Part shown: piece after piece, positions 1 through 7,719 of the stretch
Position numbering within the stretch: the first letter of the stretch is position 1
How the letters are laid out: every line of letters starts with the position of its first letter
NCBI GenBank assembly: GCA_964415865.1
Contig: CAYQBY010000014.1
Coordinates: 1-37,622 of the forward strand
Length of the DNA: 37,622 nucleotides
Direction: 5' to 3'
From: Thiopontia sp964415865
Lineage (GTDB): Bacteria; Pseudomonadota; Gammaproteobacteria; GCF-002020875
Made by a program: the position numbers and the translations under genes
The notes under the pieces: generated by a model
The model's input: only the letters and a program-made list of their open reading frames with translations
Databases searched by the model: none
Told to the model about the DNA's origin: nothing

Positions 1-34
1 AAAAGTTTAGTGGTAAAGATTTTTCAATTGCTGC

Positions 35-63
35 TTGTATAAGGCGATGTATTTGCATAAAAT
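35..63 (+). promoter_or_regulatory. Candidate promoter of the cold-shock gene
   Basis: TTGTAT at 35-40 and TAAAAT at 58-63 are separated by 17 bases, a plausible sigma-70 pair (3/6 and 5/6 matches). Transcription would start near 70 and give a leader of about 135 bases before the cold-shock ATG. Long leaders are typical of cspA-type mRNAs. Nothing else was recognised in 1-204. Inference from motif only. Confidence 0.35.
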
Positions 64-204
64 TCGTCGCAATTCACGGGTAAAGATTGTGATGTTGGAT
101 TTCAACCCTTTGGTTACATGACGTACAGTGAGTTTTTTGGTTCACCTTCAATTTGAATATTAGGGGTGAAATACGTTTTGTAATTTTTTAAGGTAATTTT
201 TGAT

Positions 205-408
205 ATGGCAACAGGTACAGTAAAGTTCTTCAACGACTCTAAGGGTTTTGGTTTTATCGTTCAGGATGACGGTGGTGATGATGTATTCGTACACTTCCGT
301 GCAATTCAGGGGGATGGCTTCAAGACTTTGGCTGAGAATGACAAGGTAAGCTATGACGTTGAGCAGGGCGAGAAAGGACTGTCAGCAGCAAATGTTGTAA
401 AGCTGTAG
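205..408 (+). CDS. CspA-family cold-shock protein (nucleic-acid chaperone)
   Basis: A 67-residue single cold-shock domain, the usual family length. RNP1 (KGFGFI, residues 13-18) and RNP2 (VFVHF, 27-31) carry the aromatic residues that stack on single-stranded RNA or DNA. Known members melt RNA secondary structure and act in the cytoplasm in cold adaptation or as constitutive RNA chaperones; which role applies here cannot be told. AAGG lies about 12 bases before the ATG. The long leader and the strong hairpin after the gene suggest a monocistronic transcript. Several paralogues are normal in proteobacteria, so no specific csp letter is assigned. Confidence 0.95.
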   Translation: MATGTVKFFNDSKGFGFIVQDDGGDDVFVHFRAIQGDGFKTLAENDKVSYDVEQGEKGLSAANVVKL

Positions 409-430
409 TTTAACTTTCTAGTTTGTCAGA

Positions 431-455
431 AAAGCCCGCATTTGCGGGCTTTTTT
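431..455 (+). terminator. Rho-independent terminator after the cold-shock gene
   Basis: AAGCCCGCA and TGCGGGCTT form a nine-base-pair GC-rich stem with a short loop, followed by a T run to about 460. It lies 23 bases after the cold-shock stop codon. A TTG-initiated reading frame for the next gene would run through it, which argues for the later ATG at 471. Confidence 0.9.
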
Positions 456-470
456 GTTTTGGATAGCAAG

Positions 471-887
471 ATGAAAAACATAATTAAGATCTATGTTGAG
501 TTTGACTTTAAGGGCAGGTCATTCCGTCCCACAGCAACCATTGATCTGGATATGCAGATGGAGAGGCACGGAGAAATTCCAGCCTTTCACTCCCTGTTGG
601 CGCGGGAGAATGGGATTGATCTCTACAGCTATGAATTGGAGGTGATGGAGACAGCGCCGGTCATGGTTAGCCATGCGGAGGGCATGGCAGAAAAATTCGT
701 ACAGCAGAATAAACAGTTTGACCTGAATGGATTCAAGGAGGAGTGGCAGAACTGTAAGGTGCATCAGAGGATTGAGGCTATAACCCAACAGCACAGTTCT
801 GTTGAAGAGACACTATTTGCCGTCTATCAACTGGGTAGAGAGGATGGTAGACAGGAGATGGAACATACGCAAGGCAATGACATTTAA
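471..887 (+). CDS. Uncharacterised 138-residue protein
   Basis: I do not recognise a family. From the ATG at 471 the product is 138 residues, soluble-looking and acidic, with no signal peptide or membrane segment. The first 20 residues alternate hydrophobic and charged positions (KIYVEFDFKG), as in beta strands. The remainder looks helical and rich in Glu, Gln and Met. The frame is open further upstream to a TTG at 423, but that would read through the terminator hairpin, so the ATG is preferred; GGAT eight bases upstream is a weak ribosome-binding site. It lies between a terminated cold-shock gene and the tmRNA gene on the other strand, so it is probably transcribed alone. Confidence 0.6.
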   Translation: MKNIIKIYVEFDFKGRSFRPTATIDLDMQMERHGEIPAFHSLLARENGIDLYSYELEVMETAPVMVSHAEGMAEKFVQQNKQFDLNGFKEEWQNCKVHQRIEAITQQHSSVEETLFAVYQLGREDGRQEMEHTQGNDI

Positions 888-906
888 CATCAGGAGGTAA
901 TAAATA

Positions 907-927
907 CCCCAACCTGAATGGTTGGGG
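907..927. terminator. Bidirectional terminator between the 138-residue protein gene and ssrA
   Basis: CCCCAACC (907-914) and GGTTGGGG (920-927) form a perfect eight-base-pair stem with a five-base loop. Flanks are A/T-rich on both sides, T-rich in either reading direction. It lies seven bases beyond the tmRNA CCA end on the minus strand and 19 bases after the plus-strand stop codon, so it probably ends both transcripts. Confidence 0.75.
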
Positions 928-934
928 TTATTGT

Positions 935-1298
935 TGGTGGAGATGGCGGGAGTCGAACCCGCGTCCGCGAATCCTCCGCCTTCGGCTCTACATGCTTATC
1001 CCAGTCTATTAGTTTAGTTGTCTGCTACCCGACGGGCAGGGAGAACAGGCAACGAGCTCAGATAAGTGTTTAACAAATCCACACTGAACATGCTTCATTG
1101 CGATCTTATGAGAGTCGACGCCTGGAATCTGAACGCATAAGCACGGCTTCAGTCAGACGGCATTCTACTGGTTATTAAGCAGCGAGTGCGTAGTTGTCGT
1201 CGTTGGCAACTATAAAAGTGCAGAATGATTTACGAGGTGTCTACATCCTCGGCATGCACCTCAGGTTTTGTAACCCACGTCGAAGCCAGGTCATCCCC
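935..1298 (-). ncRNA. ssrA: Transfer-messenger RNA (tmRNA)
   Basis: Read on the minus strand, the 364-base RNA starts GGGGATGACCTGGCTTCGAC and ends with a T arm, CATCTCC and CCA. The ends pair as a tRNA acceptor stem (GGGGATG with CATCTCC), including the G3-U70 wobble that alanyl-tRNA synthetase recognises. The tag reading frame is at 1207-1172: resume codon GCC, then ANDDNYALAA and two TAA stops, almost the enterobacterial ANDENYALAA. tmRNA with SmpB frees ribosomes stalled on broken mRNAs and tags the product for ClpXP. It follows smpB on the same strand, with 59 bases between. TATAAC at 1308-1303 could be a -10 element, but I see no good -35. Confidence 0.97.
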
Positions 1299-1357
1299 TA
1301 AAGTTATACATCTATGACCAGTATAACGTGGAATAGTTTCTTGATGAATCTCTTTTT

Positions 1358-1837
1358 CTACGAGTGTTTGAGAATGCGGTTCTGCTCACGTTTCCAGTCT
1401 CGTTCCTTGAGAGTGGCCCGTTTATCATGATCCTGTTTGCCCTTGGCAAGACCAACCTCAAGCTTGGCTCGTCCATGTTTCCAGTAGATGGCAAGGGGCA
1501 CCAGGGTGTAGCCTTTACGATCAACCAAACCAATCAGGCGATCCAGTTCTTTGCGATGCATTAACAGTTTTCTGCTGCGTAGTGGGTCGGGGTGGATGTG
1601 GGTTGATGCAGTTGGTAAGGGAGATATGTGGGCACCGAAGAGGTATGACTCTCCATCACGCACCAGGACATAGCTCTCTTTTATCTGGATACGTCCATCT
1701 CTCAGGCTTTTTACCTCCCATCCTTCAAGAGCAATACCTGCCTCATAGGTATCCTCAATAAAAAAGTCATGGCGTGCCTTCTTGTTAAGGGCGATGGTTT
1801 TTCCGCCGTGATGTTTCTTCTTTTTTGACTTTGCCAT
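1358..1837 (-). CDS. smpB: SsrA-binding protein SmpB
   Basis: A 159-residue tmRNA partner that delivers alanyl-tmRNA to the empty A site of stalled ribosomes. It has the family signature in residues 18-46 (NKKARHDFFIEDTYEAG followed by LEGWEVKSLR). A basic C-terminal tail (DKRATLKERDWKREQNR) enters the mRNA channel in known SmpB structures. Length matches the usual 150-160. The N-terminus MAKSKKKK is the common start. No Shine-Dalgarno is visible before it; a TATAAT only eight bases upstream suggests a leaderless or nearly leaderless mRNA, unless transcription starts further away. Directly upstream of ssrA, so both parts of trans-translation are encoded together. Confidence 0.96.
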   Translation of the reverse strand: MAKSKKKKHHGGKTIALNKKARHDFFIEDTYEAGIALEGWEVKSLRDGRIQIKESYVLVRDGESYLFGAHISPLPTASTHIHPDPLRSRKLLMHRKELDRLIGLVDRKGYTLVPLAIYWKHGRAKLEVGLAKGKQDHDKRATLKERDWKREQNRILKHS

Positions 1838-1862
1838 GACGGATTATTATACCTGTGATGAT

Positions 1863-1891
1863 TTGAGAATCAGTGATTAATCAGTCACAAT
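1863..1891 (+). promoter_or_regulatory. Candidate promoter of the sodium symporter with an internal palindrome
   Basis: TTGAGA (1863-1868) and CACAAT (1886-1891) with 17 bases between make a plausible sigma-70 promoter in the divergent smpB/symporter gap. The spacer holds a perfect 10-base palindrome, TGATTAATCA, at 1874-1883, which could be an operator. Motif-based inference. Confidence 0.35.
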
Positions 1892-1977
1892 TCAGCAGAA
1901 CTAAATGTATATCGTTTCAAATAGTTAAAGAGAATATTTGAGATGGTTAAATTATGTGAGAGAAGAGGGGTACTTTT

Positions 1978-3336
1978 ATGGCTGAGGCACGAAACTCAAT
2001 TCATGGTCAATGGTCTTCCCGTTGGGCCTTTGTCCTTGCAGCAACCGGCTCTGCAGTGGGTCTGGGTAATATCTGGAAGTTTCCATATATTACAGGTGAG
2101 AATGGTGGCGGGGCATTTGTCCTGGTCTATCTTCTCTGTATCGCGGTAGTTGGAATCCCTGTGATGATGTCAGAGATTATGCTGGGTCGCCGTGGTCGGC
2201 AGAGCCCAATCAATACCATGCGTACCCTTGCACGTGAGGAGGGTAAAAGTGGTGGCTGGCAGCTATTGGGATTTTCCGGGGTGCTGGCTGGATTTCTTAT
2301 TCTATCGTTTTACAGTGTAATTGCTGGCTGGGCTCTCTCCTATGTGGTGAGTGCTGTGGGCGGTACATTTACTGCAATTACCGCAGAGCGCTCAGGAGAG
2401 ATTTTTGGCGAGCTGGTCTCAAATCCTGGTGTCCAGCTATTTTGGCATACCCTGTTTATGGGGATAACCATGTTTGTGGTTGCGCGTGGAGTGCGGGAGG
2501 GGTTGGAAAAGGCTGTACGCATGTTGATGCCCGCACTGTTTGTCCTGCTGTTGATTCTTGTGGGATATGCCATGAATTCTGGTGGTTTTATACAGGGGCT
2601 GCATTTTCTGTTTGATGCCGATTTCAGCAAAATTACAACTGATGGGGTGTTGATAGCACTGGGGCATGCATTTTTTACCCTGAGTCTGGGTATGGGAGCA
2701 ATTATGGTCTATGGCTCGTATCTTCCTGAGAATGTCTCAATTACCCAGGCAACATTTACAGTTGCCATTGCAGATACGGTGGTTGCACTGCTTGCAGGAA
2801 TGGCGATTTTTCCTATTGTGTTTGCTAATTCACTAGAGCCAGGGGCTGGGCCAGGTTTGATTTTTCAGACTTTACCAGTAGCATTTGGGGCAATGCCTGG
2901 GGGGCTCTTCTTCGGCACTCTTTTCTTTATTCTTTTGGTCTTTGCCGCCTGGAGTTCAGCAATATCAATTATTGAGCCGGTAGTATCGTGGTTGGTGGAG
3001 AGTCGAAATATGAGTCGAAAGAGGGCATCTATTATCTCTGGCCTGGTGACCTGGGTTCTGGGGATAGCTACTGTTCTCTCATTCAACCTCTGGTCTGAGG
3101 TCAAGCTATTTGATAAAACAATCTTTGACCTGTTGGATTACCTGACCACTAATATCATGCTACCTCTTGGGGGGTTACTGATTGCACTGTTTGCTGGATG
3201 GGCGATGAAGCAAAATCACTCCAGAGGAGAGTTGGGGCTGAGACAAACTGGCTACACAATATGGCAGATATTGATTCGCTACGTGACTCCCATTGCCATT
3301 ATTGTTGTATTTCTTAACAAGATCGAACTAATCTAG
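1978..3336 (+). CDS. Sodium-dependent transporter of the neurotransmitter:sodium symporter (SNF/NSS) family
   Basis: A 452-residue inner-membrane protein with about 11-12 hydrophobic segments. The N-terminal signature WSSRWAFVLAATGSAVGLGN followed by WKFPYITGENGGGAF (residues about 12-46) is the helix-1 unwound region that in LeuT binds two Na+ ions and the substrate. Bacterial relatives co-transport Na+ with amino acids such as leucine, tyrosine or tryptophan, but the substrate cannot be read from the sequence. AGAGGGG lies ten bases upstream of the ATG. The stop codon overlaps the GTG start of ratA by one base, so at least ratA and rnfH are probably co-transcribed with it. Confidence 0.92.
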   Translation: MAEARNSIHGQWSSRWAFVLAATGSAVGLGNIWKFPYITGENGGGAFVLVYLLCIAVVGIPVMMSEIMLGRRGRQSPINTMRTLAREEGKSGGWQLLGFSGVLAGFLILSFYSVIAGWALSYVVSAVGGTFTAITAERSGEIFGELVSNPGVQLFWHTLFMGITMFVVARGVREGLEKAVRMLMPALFVLLLILVGYAMNSGGFIQGLHFLFDADFSKITTDGVLIALGHAFFTLSLGMGAIMVYGSYLPENVSITQATFTVAIADTVVALLAGMAIFPIVFANSLEPGAGPGLIFQTLPVAFGAMPGGLFFGTLFFILLVFAAWSSAISIIEPVVSWLVESRNMSRKRASIISGLVTWVLGIATVLSFNLWSEVKLFDKTIFDLLDYLTTNIMLPLGGLLIALFAGWAMKQNHSRGELGLRQTGYTIWQILIRYVTPIAIIVVFLNKIELI

Positions 3337-3773
3337 TGACGACTGTCAATAGAAGTGCATTGGTGCCGCACTCCAGTCTGGAGATGTTTGCATTGGTGGA
3401 CGACGTCTCATCCTATGGAGATTTCCTCCCCTGGTGTGGAGGTAGTCGTGTGCTGGAAGAGGATGAGAATGAGAAGATTGCAGAGGTTGATATAGCCTTT
3501 AAGGGGGTCAGCCAGTCATTTTCAACCAGAAACCGATTGGAGGTTGGCAAGTCGATTGATATGGTGTTAGTTGATGGTCCATTCAAACAGCTGTATGGGA
3601 GATGGGAGTTTGCCCCCCTAAGTGAGAGTGCATGCAAGATCTCCCTCTCAGTGGAGTTTAAATTCTCAAGCCGTGTGGCTGAGGTGGCAATTGGCCCACT
3701 ATTTAGTCAAATTACAGGTTCCATGGTGGATGCCTTTGTGCAACGAGCAAAAGAGGTTTACGGTGATGGATGA
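3336..3773 (+). CDS. ratA: RatA-family START-domain protein (coenzyme-Q-binding / ribosome association factor)
   Basis: A 145-residue protein, the size of E. coli RatA (YfjG), with the family opening: RSALVPHSSLEMFALVDDV, then YGDFLPWCGGSRVLE (residues 6-41). Its fold is a START/COQ10-like hydrophobic pocket. In E. coli RatA was reported as a toxin that blocks 70S association. Eukaryotic and other bacterial relatives chaperone coenzyme Q, and both roles are discussed for the family. Translation starts at a GTG that overlaps the symporter stop (TAGTG). It overlaps rnfH by eight bases, the conserved ratA-rnfH pair. Confidence 0.92.
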   Translation: MTTVNRSALVPHSSLEMFALVDDVSSYGDFLPWCGGSRVLEEDENEKIAEVDIAFKGVSQSFSTRNRLEVGKSIDMVLVDGPFKQLYGRWEFAPLSESACKISLSVEFKFSSRVAEVAIGPLFSQITGSMVDAFVQRAKEVYGDG

Positions 3774-4071
3774 GAAGATGATGGTTGAGGTTGCCTACGC
3801 GCAGCCTGACGAGCAGCTAATATTGAATGTTATGGTGGCCCCGGAGACAACTGTTGAACAAGCGGTAGAGGCTTCCGGAATTCTAGAGCGTTTTCCGGAG
3901 ATCGAGATTAATAGTGTAAAGATGGGGGTATTTGGTAAGAGTGTACGCAGGGACAGGGTGTTGCGGGAGAAGGATCGAGTTGAGATTTATCGCCCCTTGA
4001 TTGCCGACCCCAAGGAGGTGCGTCGCCAGCGTGCTGCTGCTGGGAAGAAGATGAAGAAAGGGGGAAGGTAG
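3766..4071 (+). CDS. rnfH: RnfH-family ubiquitin-like protein (RatB)
   Basis: A 101-residue beta-grasp protein of the RnfH family (UPF0125). Matching features are VEVAYAQPDEQLILNVMV near the N-terminus, the central KMGVFGKSV, and RDRVLREKDRVEIYRPL (residues about 61-77), followed by a basic tail. Despite the name, a direct role in the Rnf electron-transport complex is not established. The chosen ATG at 3766 has AAGAGG ten bases upstream and overlaps the end of ratA. The frame is open further upstream inside ratA but lacks homologous residues there. It converges on bamE with only 21 bases between. Confidence 0.92.
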   Translation: MDEKMMVEVAYAQPDEQLILNVMVAPETTVEQAVEASGILERFPEIEINSVKMGVFGKSVRRDRVLREKDRVEIYRPLIADPKEVRRQRAAAGKKMKKGGR

Positions 4072-4092
4072 TTCGTTACGGTAGTTCGTTAC
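4067..4092. repeat. Perfect 13-base tandem duplication between rnfH and bamE
   Basis: GGTAGTTCGTTAC occurs twice head to tail (4067-4079 and 4080-4092). The first copy contains the rnfH stop codon, and the second ends against the last base of the bamE stop codon. It looks like a recent slippage duplication in the convergent gap. Confidence 0.8.
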
Positions 4093-4581
4093 CTATTGGG
4101 TTACCTCAAGATCCCCAATCTCGACACTCGCTGATGGACTCTCTTGTGGTTTTATGGCTACTGTCGGCATAAGGTCACCCTCTATACGCACAAGCTTGTT
4201 CTGACCGAAGAATAGAGTAATTCGTTGTTGCTGCTCTAGTTTGCCATCACTCTTTTTGCTGTAGAAGTAATCCCAGCGCTCCTGATGAAATGGGTCGATG
4301 ATGAGCGGGGAGCCCATCACATATCGTACCTGGCGTTTATTCATGCCCGGTTTCAGTTGATCTACCATATCCTGTTTAACAATATTTCCCTGGTAGATAT
4401 CAGCTCGGTATATGCTAACTCCCGGGATCTCAGGTATGGAAAATTCCGGAACAGAAAAGTTTAGCAGCTCGATTTCGCCCATGGTTTTACCAAGGAGGTT
4501 GTCAGCAGTAGTATCTTTTGTTGTGGAGCACCCTGAGGTTGTTAGTGCAAGAAGCAGAGCAGGGATGAGATTACTTTTCAT
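4093..4581 (-). CDS. bamE: Outer-membrane assembly lipoprotein BamE (SmpA/OmlA)
   Basis: A 162-residue lipoprotein of the BAM complex, which inserts beta-barrel proteins into the outer membrane. Residues 1-17 are a lipoprotein signal peptide ending in the lipobox TSGC, with Cys18 as the lipidated residue. The BamE core is in residues about 57-140: IYRADIYQGNIVKQDMVDQL, GMNKRQVRYVMGSPLI, DPFHQERWDYFY. The segment between Cys18 and the core is about 40 residues, longer than in E. coli, and includes NFSVPEFSIPEIPGVS, probably an extended linker. Divergent from fur, as in Pseudomonas. Confidence 0.95.
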   Translation of the reverse strand: MKSNLIPALLLALTTSGCSTTKDTTADNLLGKTMGEIELLNFSVPEFSIPEIPGVSIYRADIYQGNIVKQDMVDQLKPGMNKRQVRYVMGSPLIIDPFHQERWDYFYSKKSDGKLEQQQRITLFFGQNKLVRIEGDLMPTVAIKPQESPSASVEIGDLEVTQ

Positions 4582-4603
4582 TTAGTTTATTATCTTCAAA
4601 TAA

Positions 4604-4633
4604 TTGTGGGCAATTAATGCTGTAGCGGATAAT
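4604..4633 (+). promoter_or_regulatory. Candidate fur promoter
   Basis: TTGTGG (4604-4609) and GATAAT (4628-4633) with an 18-base spacer, 37 bases before the fur ATG. The -10 region continues as GATAATCATACT, resembling part of a Fur box (GATAAT repeats), so autoregulation is possible; the match is too partial to claim. Confidence 0.4.
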
Positions 4634-4670
4634 CATACTGTATTTATAAAACTGAGGGGAAGTATAAACA

Positions 4671-5108
4671 ATGTCAGACCTGAGATCAGAAGAGCAATTA
4701 TCAAGAAGGGATGAGCTTAAAGGTGCTGGACTCAAGGTGACCCTGCCCCGGATGAAGATTCTGGATCTGTTGGAGACCAGTGACCGTATCCATGTGAGCG
4801 CAGAGGATGTATACCGTCAGCTTCTGGCTATGGGAGAGGATATTGGGTTGGCGACGGTCTATCGTGTCTTGACTCAATTTGAGGGTGCTGGTCTGGTCAA
4901 GCGCCACCATTTCGATACTGGACACTCTGTGTTTGAGCTGGAGCGCGGTGACCATCATGACCATCTGCTCTGTATCAAATGTGGTCAGGTTGAGGAGTTT
5001 GTGGATGAGATGATTGAGAAACACCAGAAGTCTATTGCAAAGCAGCGTGGATTTGCCATCACAGACCACTCACTGGTTATCTATGGGCTCTGCAAAAAGT
5101 GTCAGTGA
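4671..5108 (+). CDS. fur: Ferric uptake regulator Fur
   Basis: A 145-residue Fe2+-sensing repressor. The N-terminal winged helix includes LKVTLPRMKILDLLE (residues 21-35) and the recognition region IGLATVYRVLTQFE. The dimerisation/metal half contains HHFDTGHSVFEL and DHHDHLLCIKCG (94-105), plus a second Cys pair at 141/144 (CKKCQ). The C101-C104 / C141-C144 quartet fits the structural zinc site, and the His cluster the regulatory site. The N-terminus is about ten residues longer than E. coli Fur. Fur-Fe2+ represses iron-uptake genes. Its end overlaps the convergent recN end by seven bases. Confidence 0.96.
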   Translation: MSDLRSEEQLSRRDELKGAGLKVTLPRMKILDLLETSDRIHVSAEDVYRQLLAMGEDIGLATVYRVLTQFEGAGLVKRHHFDTGHSVFELERGDHHDHLLCIKCGQVEEFVDEMIEKHQKSIAKQRGFAITDHSLVIYGLCKKCQ

Positions 5109-6775
5109 GTCAGCATCTCCTCTGCATGGGCACGACTCTGTGAGGTAATCTCAACTCCACCCAGCATCCGGGCAATCTCCTCGGTTCGCTCCTGATCATT
5201 AAGCCGTATGATCCTGCTGGTGGTTAGATTCTGTTCATCAGCCTGTTTTTCAATCTTCAAATGGTTATGTCCCTGTGCTGCAACCTGCGGGAGATGGGTT
5301 ACACAGAGTATCTGGGTTTTATTGCCAAGACCGCGCAACTTTATCCCTACCTGTTCCGCAGTACCGCCACCAACTCCACTATCTACCTCATCAAAAATAA
5401 GAGTTGGGGTCTCTCCCTGGTTGGCAGATGCAATCTGAATTGCCAGACTAATTCTGGAGAGCTCTCCACCGGAGGCTGTTTTTGCCAGGGGGTGGAGATG
5501 GTCGCCATTATTTGTGTTGACCATAAACTCAATCTCATCACTGCCATGTGAACGGAACAGGCCATTAGCTAATGGGGTGACCACAATTTCTAACTTACCG
5601 CGCTCCATTCCCAGAGAGTGAATCTCTTGGGTTACCTCCTGCTGCAGTATTATTGCGGCTTTGGTGCGTTCCCGGTGGAGTTGTGCGGCCAGTTCTGCAC
5701 ATTTCGCCTCTGCCTCCTTAATTTCTGCAGTTATCTCTTCTGCTTGCTGATCAGCAGAGCGCAGTTGCTTCTGCTGCTGTTGCAGCTCACTTTGCTTCTC
5801 AAAGAGATCTACGGAACTACAGTGGTGTTTTCGAGCCAGATCAGAGATTGTTGAGAGTCGCTCATTCAGCCACTGCAGGCGTTCCGGGTCTGGGGTATAA
5901 CTTTCCATGCGTGACTGGAGTTCCGAGGCGATATCTTCGGACTGTAGTGTGGCATCCAGTAACTGTTTTTTCAGTGGAGCAACTGCTGGATCCAGTTTTT
6001 CCAGAGACTCCAGGTGAGCTATTGCCCGATAGAGCTGTTGTACTGCACTCTGCTCCTCACTGTCACCATTAATAAACTGATATATCTGGTGACTCTGCTC
6101 CAGTAGCTGCTCCCCATTGGCCAGGTTGGACTGCTCTGTTTCCAGGAGAGGTAGTTCATCACTATTTAACCCAAGCTCCTCAAGCTCCTGTAGCTGGAAA
6201 TCAAGCAGAGCCAGACGATCACTGCGCTCGATTCTATTCTGTCTGAGAAGCTCCTCTCTTTTGATAAGTTGTTCCCATGCAGTGAACTGTTGTGACATAT
6301 CTGTTAACAGAGAGCTAGTGTTGGCATACTGGTCCAGTAGATGAAGTTGTTCACCCTTTTTCAGAAGACGTTGATGCGCGTGTTGTCCCTGAATGTCAAT
6401 CAGCATGGAAGAGAGGCCACGTAGTGATTGGGTAGTGGTTGGGGTTCCGTTAATAAATGCCCTGGAGCGGCCATCAGTCCGAATCAGACGGCGCAAAATA
6501 AGATCTTGTGGCTCTGGCATATCCATCTCATTCAGCTCCATCCAGTCGATAATATCTGGTGTTAGATCCTGAAAGGTGGCAACAATTTCTGCCTGGGAGC
6601 AGCCATGACGGATAAGGCTGTTCTCTGCACGGTTACCCATGGCGAGACCAAGGGCATCAAATATGATTGACTTGCCTGCACCGGTTTCACCAGTCAGTAC
6701 TGTCAAACCACTCTGAAACTCTATTTCCATCTCCGTAACAAGAACAAAGTTACGGATAAAGAGGTGGCTAAGCAT
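5102..6775 (-). CDS. recN: DNA repair protein RecN
   Basis: A 557-residue SMC-like ATPase that holds or tethers DNA ends during double-strand-break repair by RecA. Walker A GETGAGKS is at residues 29-36. The middle (about 160-375) is Gln/Glu/Leu-rich coiled coil. The ABC signature SGGELSR is at 435-441 and Walker B LIFDEVDSG at 459-467. Length agrees with E. coli RecN (553). It follows nadK with 12 bases between, so the two are an operon. I see no LexA box immediately upstream, consistent with it being the second gene. Confidence 0.96.
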   Translation of the reverse strand: MLSHLFIRNFVLVTEMEIEFQSGLTVLTGETGAGKSIIFDALGLAMGNRAENSLIRHGCSQAEIVATFQDLTPDIIDWMELNEMDMPEPQDLILRRLIRTDGRSRAFINGTPTTTQSLRGLSSMLIDIQGQHAHQRLLKKGEQLHLLDQYANTSSLLTDMSQQFTAWEQLIKREELLRQNRIERSDRLALLDFQLQELEELGLNSDELPLLETEQSNLANGEQLLEQSHQIYQFINGDSEEQSAVQQLYRAIAHLESLEKLDPAVAPLKKQLLDATLQSEDIASELQSRMESYTPDPERLQWLNERLSTISDLARKHHCSSVDLFEKQSELQQQQKQLRSADQQAEEITAEIKEAEAKCAELAAQLHRERTKAAIILQQEVTQEIHSLGMERGKLEIVVTPLANGLFRSHGSDEIEFMVNTNNGDHLHPLAKTASGGELSRISLAIQIASANQGETPTLIFDEVDSGVGGGTAEQVGIKLRGLGNKTQILCVTHLPQVAAQGHNHLKIEKQADEQNLTTSRIIRLNDQERTEEIARMLGGVEITSQSRAHAEEMLTH

Positions 6776-6787
6776 TATGGAGAGTTG

Positions 6788-7657
6788 CTATCCTGACCAT
6801 CCAAGTTTCTGTCGCAATACCTGAAATGAGCTGTAGCTCGGTGGATGGATGAGACGGATGGCATGGTTGTAACGTTCTACCACGATTTTGTCTCCAGCAA
6901 CCAGGGTCTCATTGCTCTGCCCATCTCTGGTTACCTGCGCATGTCCACTGGGCCCCATTATGGTGACCTCAATCTTGCTATTTCCAGGCACCACAATTGG
7001 CCTATTGCTTAATGTGTGCGGACAGATTGGTACCAAAACAATTGCCTGCAGTGTTGGAGAGAGAAGTGGGCCGCCACCAGATAGTGCATAGGCTGTTGAG
7101 CCCGTGGGGGTGGATACAATTAACCCATCCGAGCGTTGGCGATTCACAAATTCCCCATTGATATGAGTCTCAAACTCTATCATTCTGGCGATATCCAGTT
7201 TATGGACAACGATATCGTTTAGTGCAGCCCCTTTAGAGATATATTCACCATCACGCAATATGGAGCCACTAAGCAGGCAGCGTTTCTCTTCAATAAAGTC
7301 GCCACGTAAAACCTCTTCCATGTGAGCATCAATCTGCGCTGGTGCTATATCAGTAAGAAATCCAAGCCTGCCAAGGTTGACCCCAAGCATAGGGATATCA
7401 AAACGGGCAAGAGAGCGGGCTGCGTTGAGGAATGATCCATCTCCCCCAACAACAATGGCAAGATCACATTTCTCACCCATCTCCTCTCTGGTAACTACGG
7501 GAATATTGTTTTCCGGGTGACGCTCAGCAGTATCCTTGTCAAGAAACAGCTCAAGCTTTTTATCGATCAGGCACCGGGTAAGAGAGAGCAGGGTCTCTCC
7601 AACTGTGGGGGCACCAAATTTTCCGATAATGCCGATTTTTTTGAATCGATAATCCAT
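6788..7657 (-). CDS. nadK: NAD kinase
   Basis: A 289-residue enzyme that phosphorylates NAD+ to NADP+ using ATP, the only route to NADP(H). Family motifs are GGDGSFLNAAR (GGDG at 71-74), NLGRLGFLTDI (94-104) and SDGLIVSTPTGSTAYALSGG (about 173-192). Length matches E. coli NadK (292). GAGGAG lies just before the ATG. It is divergent from hrcA; the CIRCE operator starts only 36 bases upstream of this gene, so HrcA could affect nadK-recN as well as hrcA. Confidence 0.96.
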   Translation of the reverse strand: MDYRFKKIGIIGKFGAPTVGETLLSLTRCLIDKKLELFLDKDTAERHPENNIPVVTREEMGEKCDLAIVVGGDGSFLNAARSLARFDIPMLGVNLGRLGFLTDIAPAQIDAHMEEVLRGDFIEEKRCLLSGSILRDGEYISKGAALNDIVVHKLDIARMIEFETHINGEFVNRQRSDGLIVSTPTGSTAYALSGGGPLLSPTLQAIVLVPICPHTLSNRPIVVPGNSKIEVTIMGPSGHAQVTRDGQSNETLVAGDKIVVERYNHAIRLIHPPSYSSFQVLRQKLGWSG

Positions 7658-7692
7658 ACGCTCCTCTCTGCCATACTCTTTTTAGCTGAAAA

Positions 7693-7719
7693 CTGGCACT
7701 CAAAAGGAACGAGTGCTAA
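7693..7719. promoter_or_regulatory. CIRCE operator (HrcA binding site)
   Basis: The arms CTGGCACTC (7693-7701) and GAGTGCTAA (7711-7719) are separated by exactly nine bases. The consensus is TTAGCACTC-N9-GAGTGCTAA: the right arm is perfect and the left matches 7 of 9. It lies 68 bases before the hrcA ATG and 36 bases from the divergent nadK ATG. HrcA bound here would repress its own operon until heat inactivates it. No second CIRCE was found before grpE, dnaK or dnaJ. Confidence 0.93.

Noticed and set aside
423..887. TTG-initiated 154-residue version of the unrecognised protein
   Set aside because: Its first 16 codons are the terminator hairpin and T run of the cold-shock gene; the ATG at 471 is preferred.
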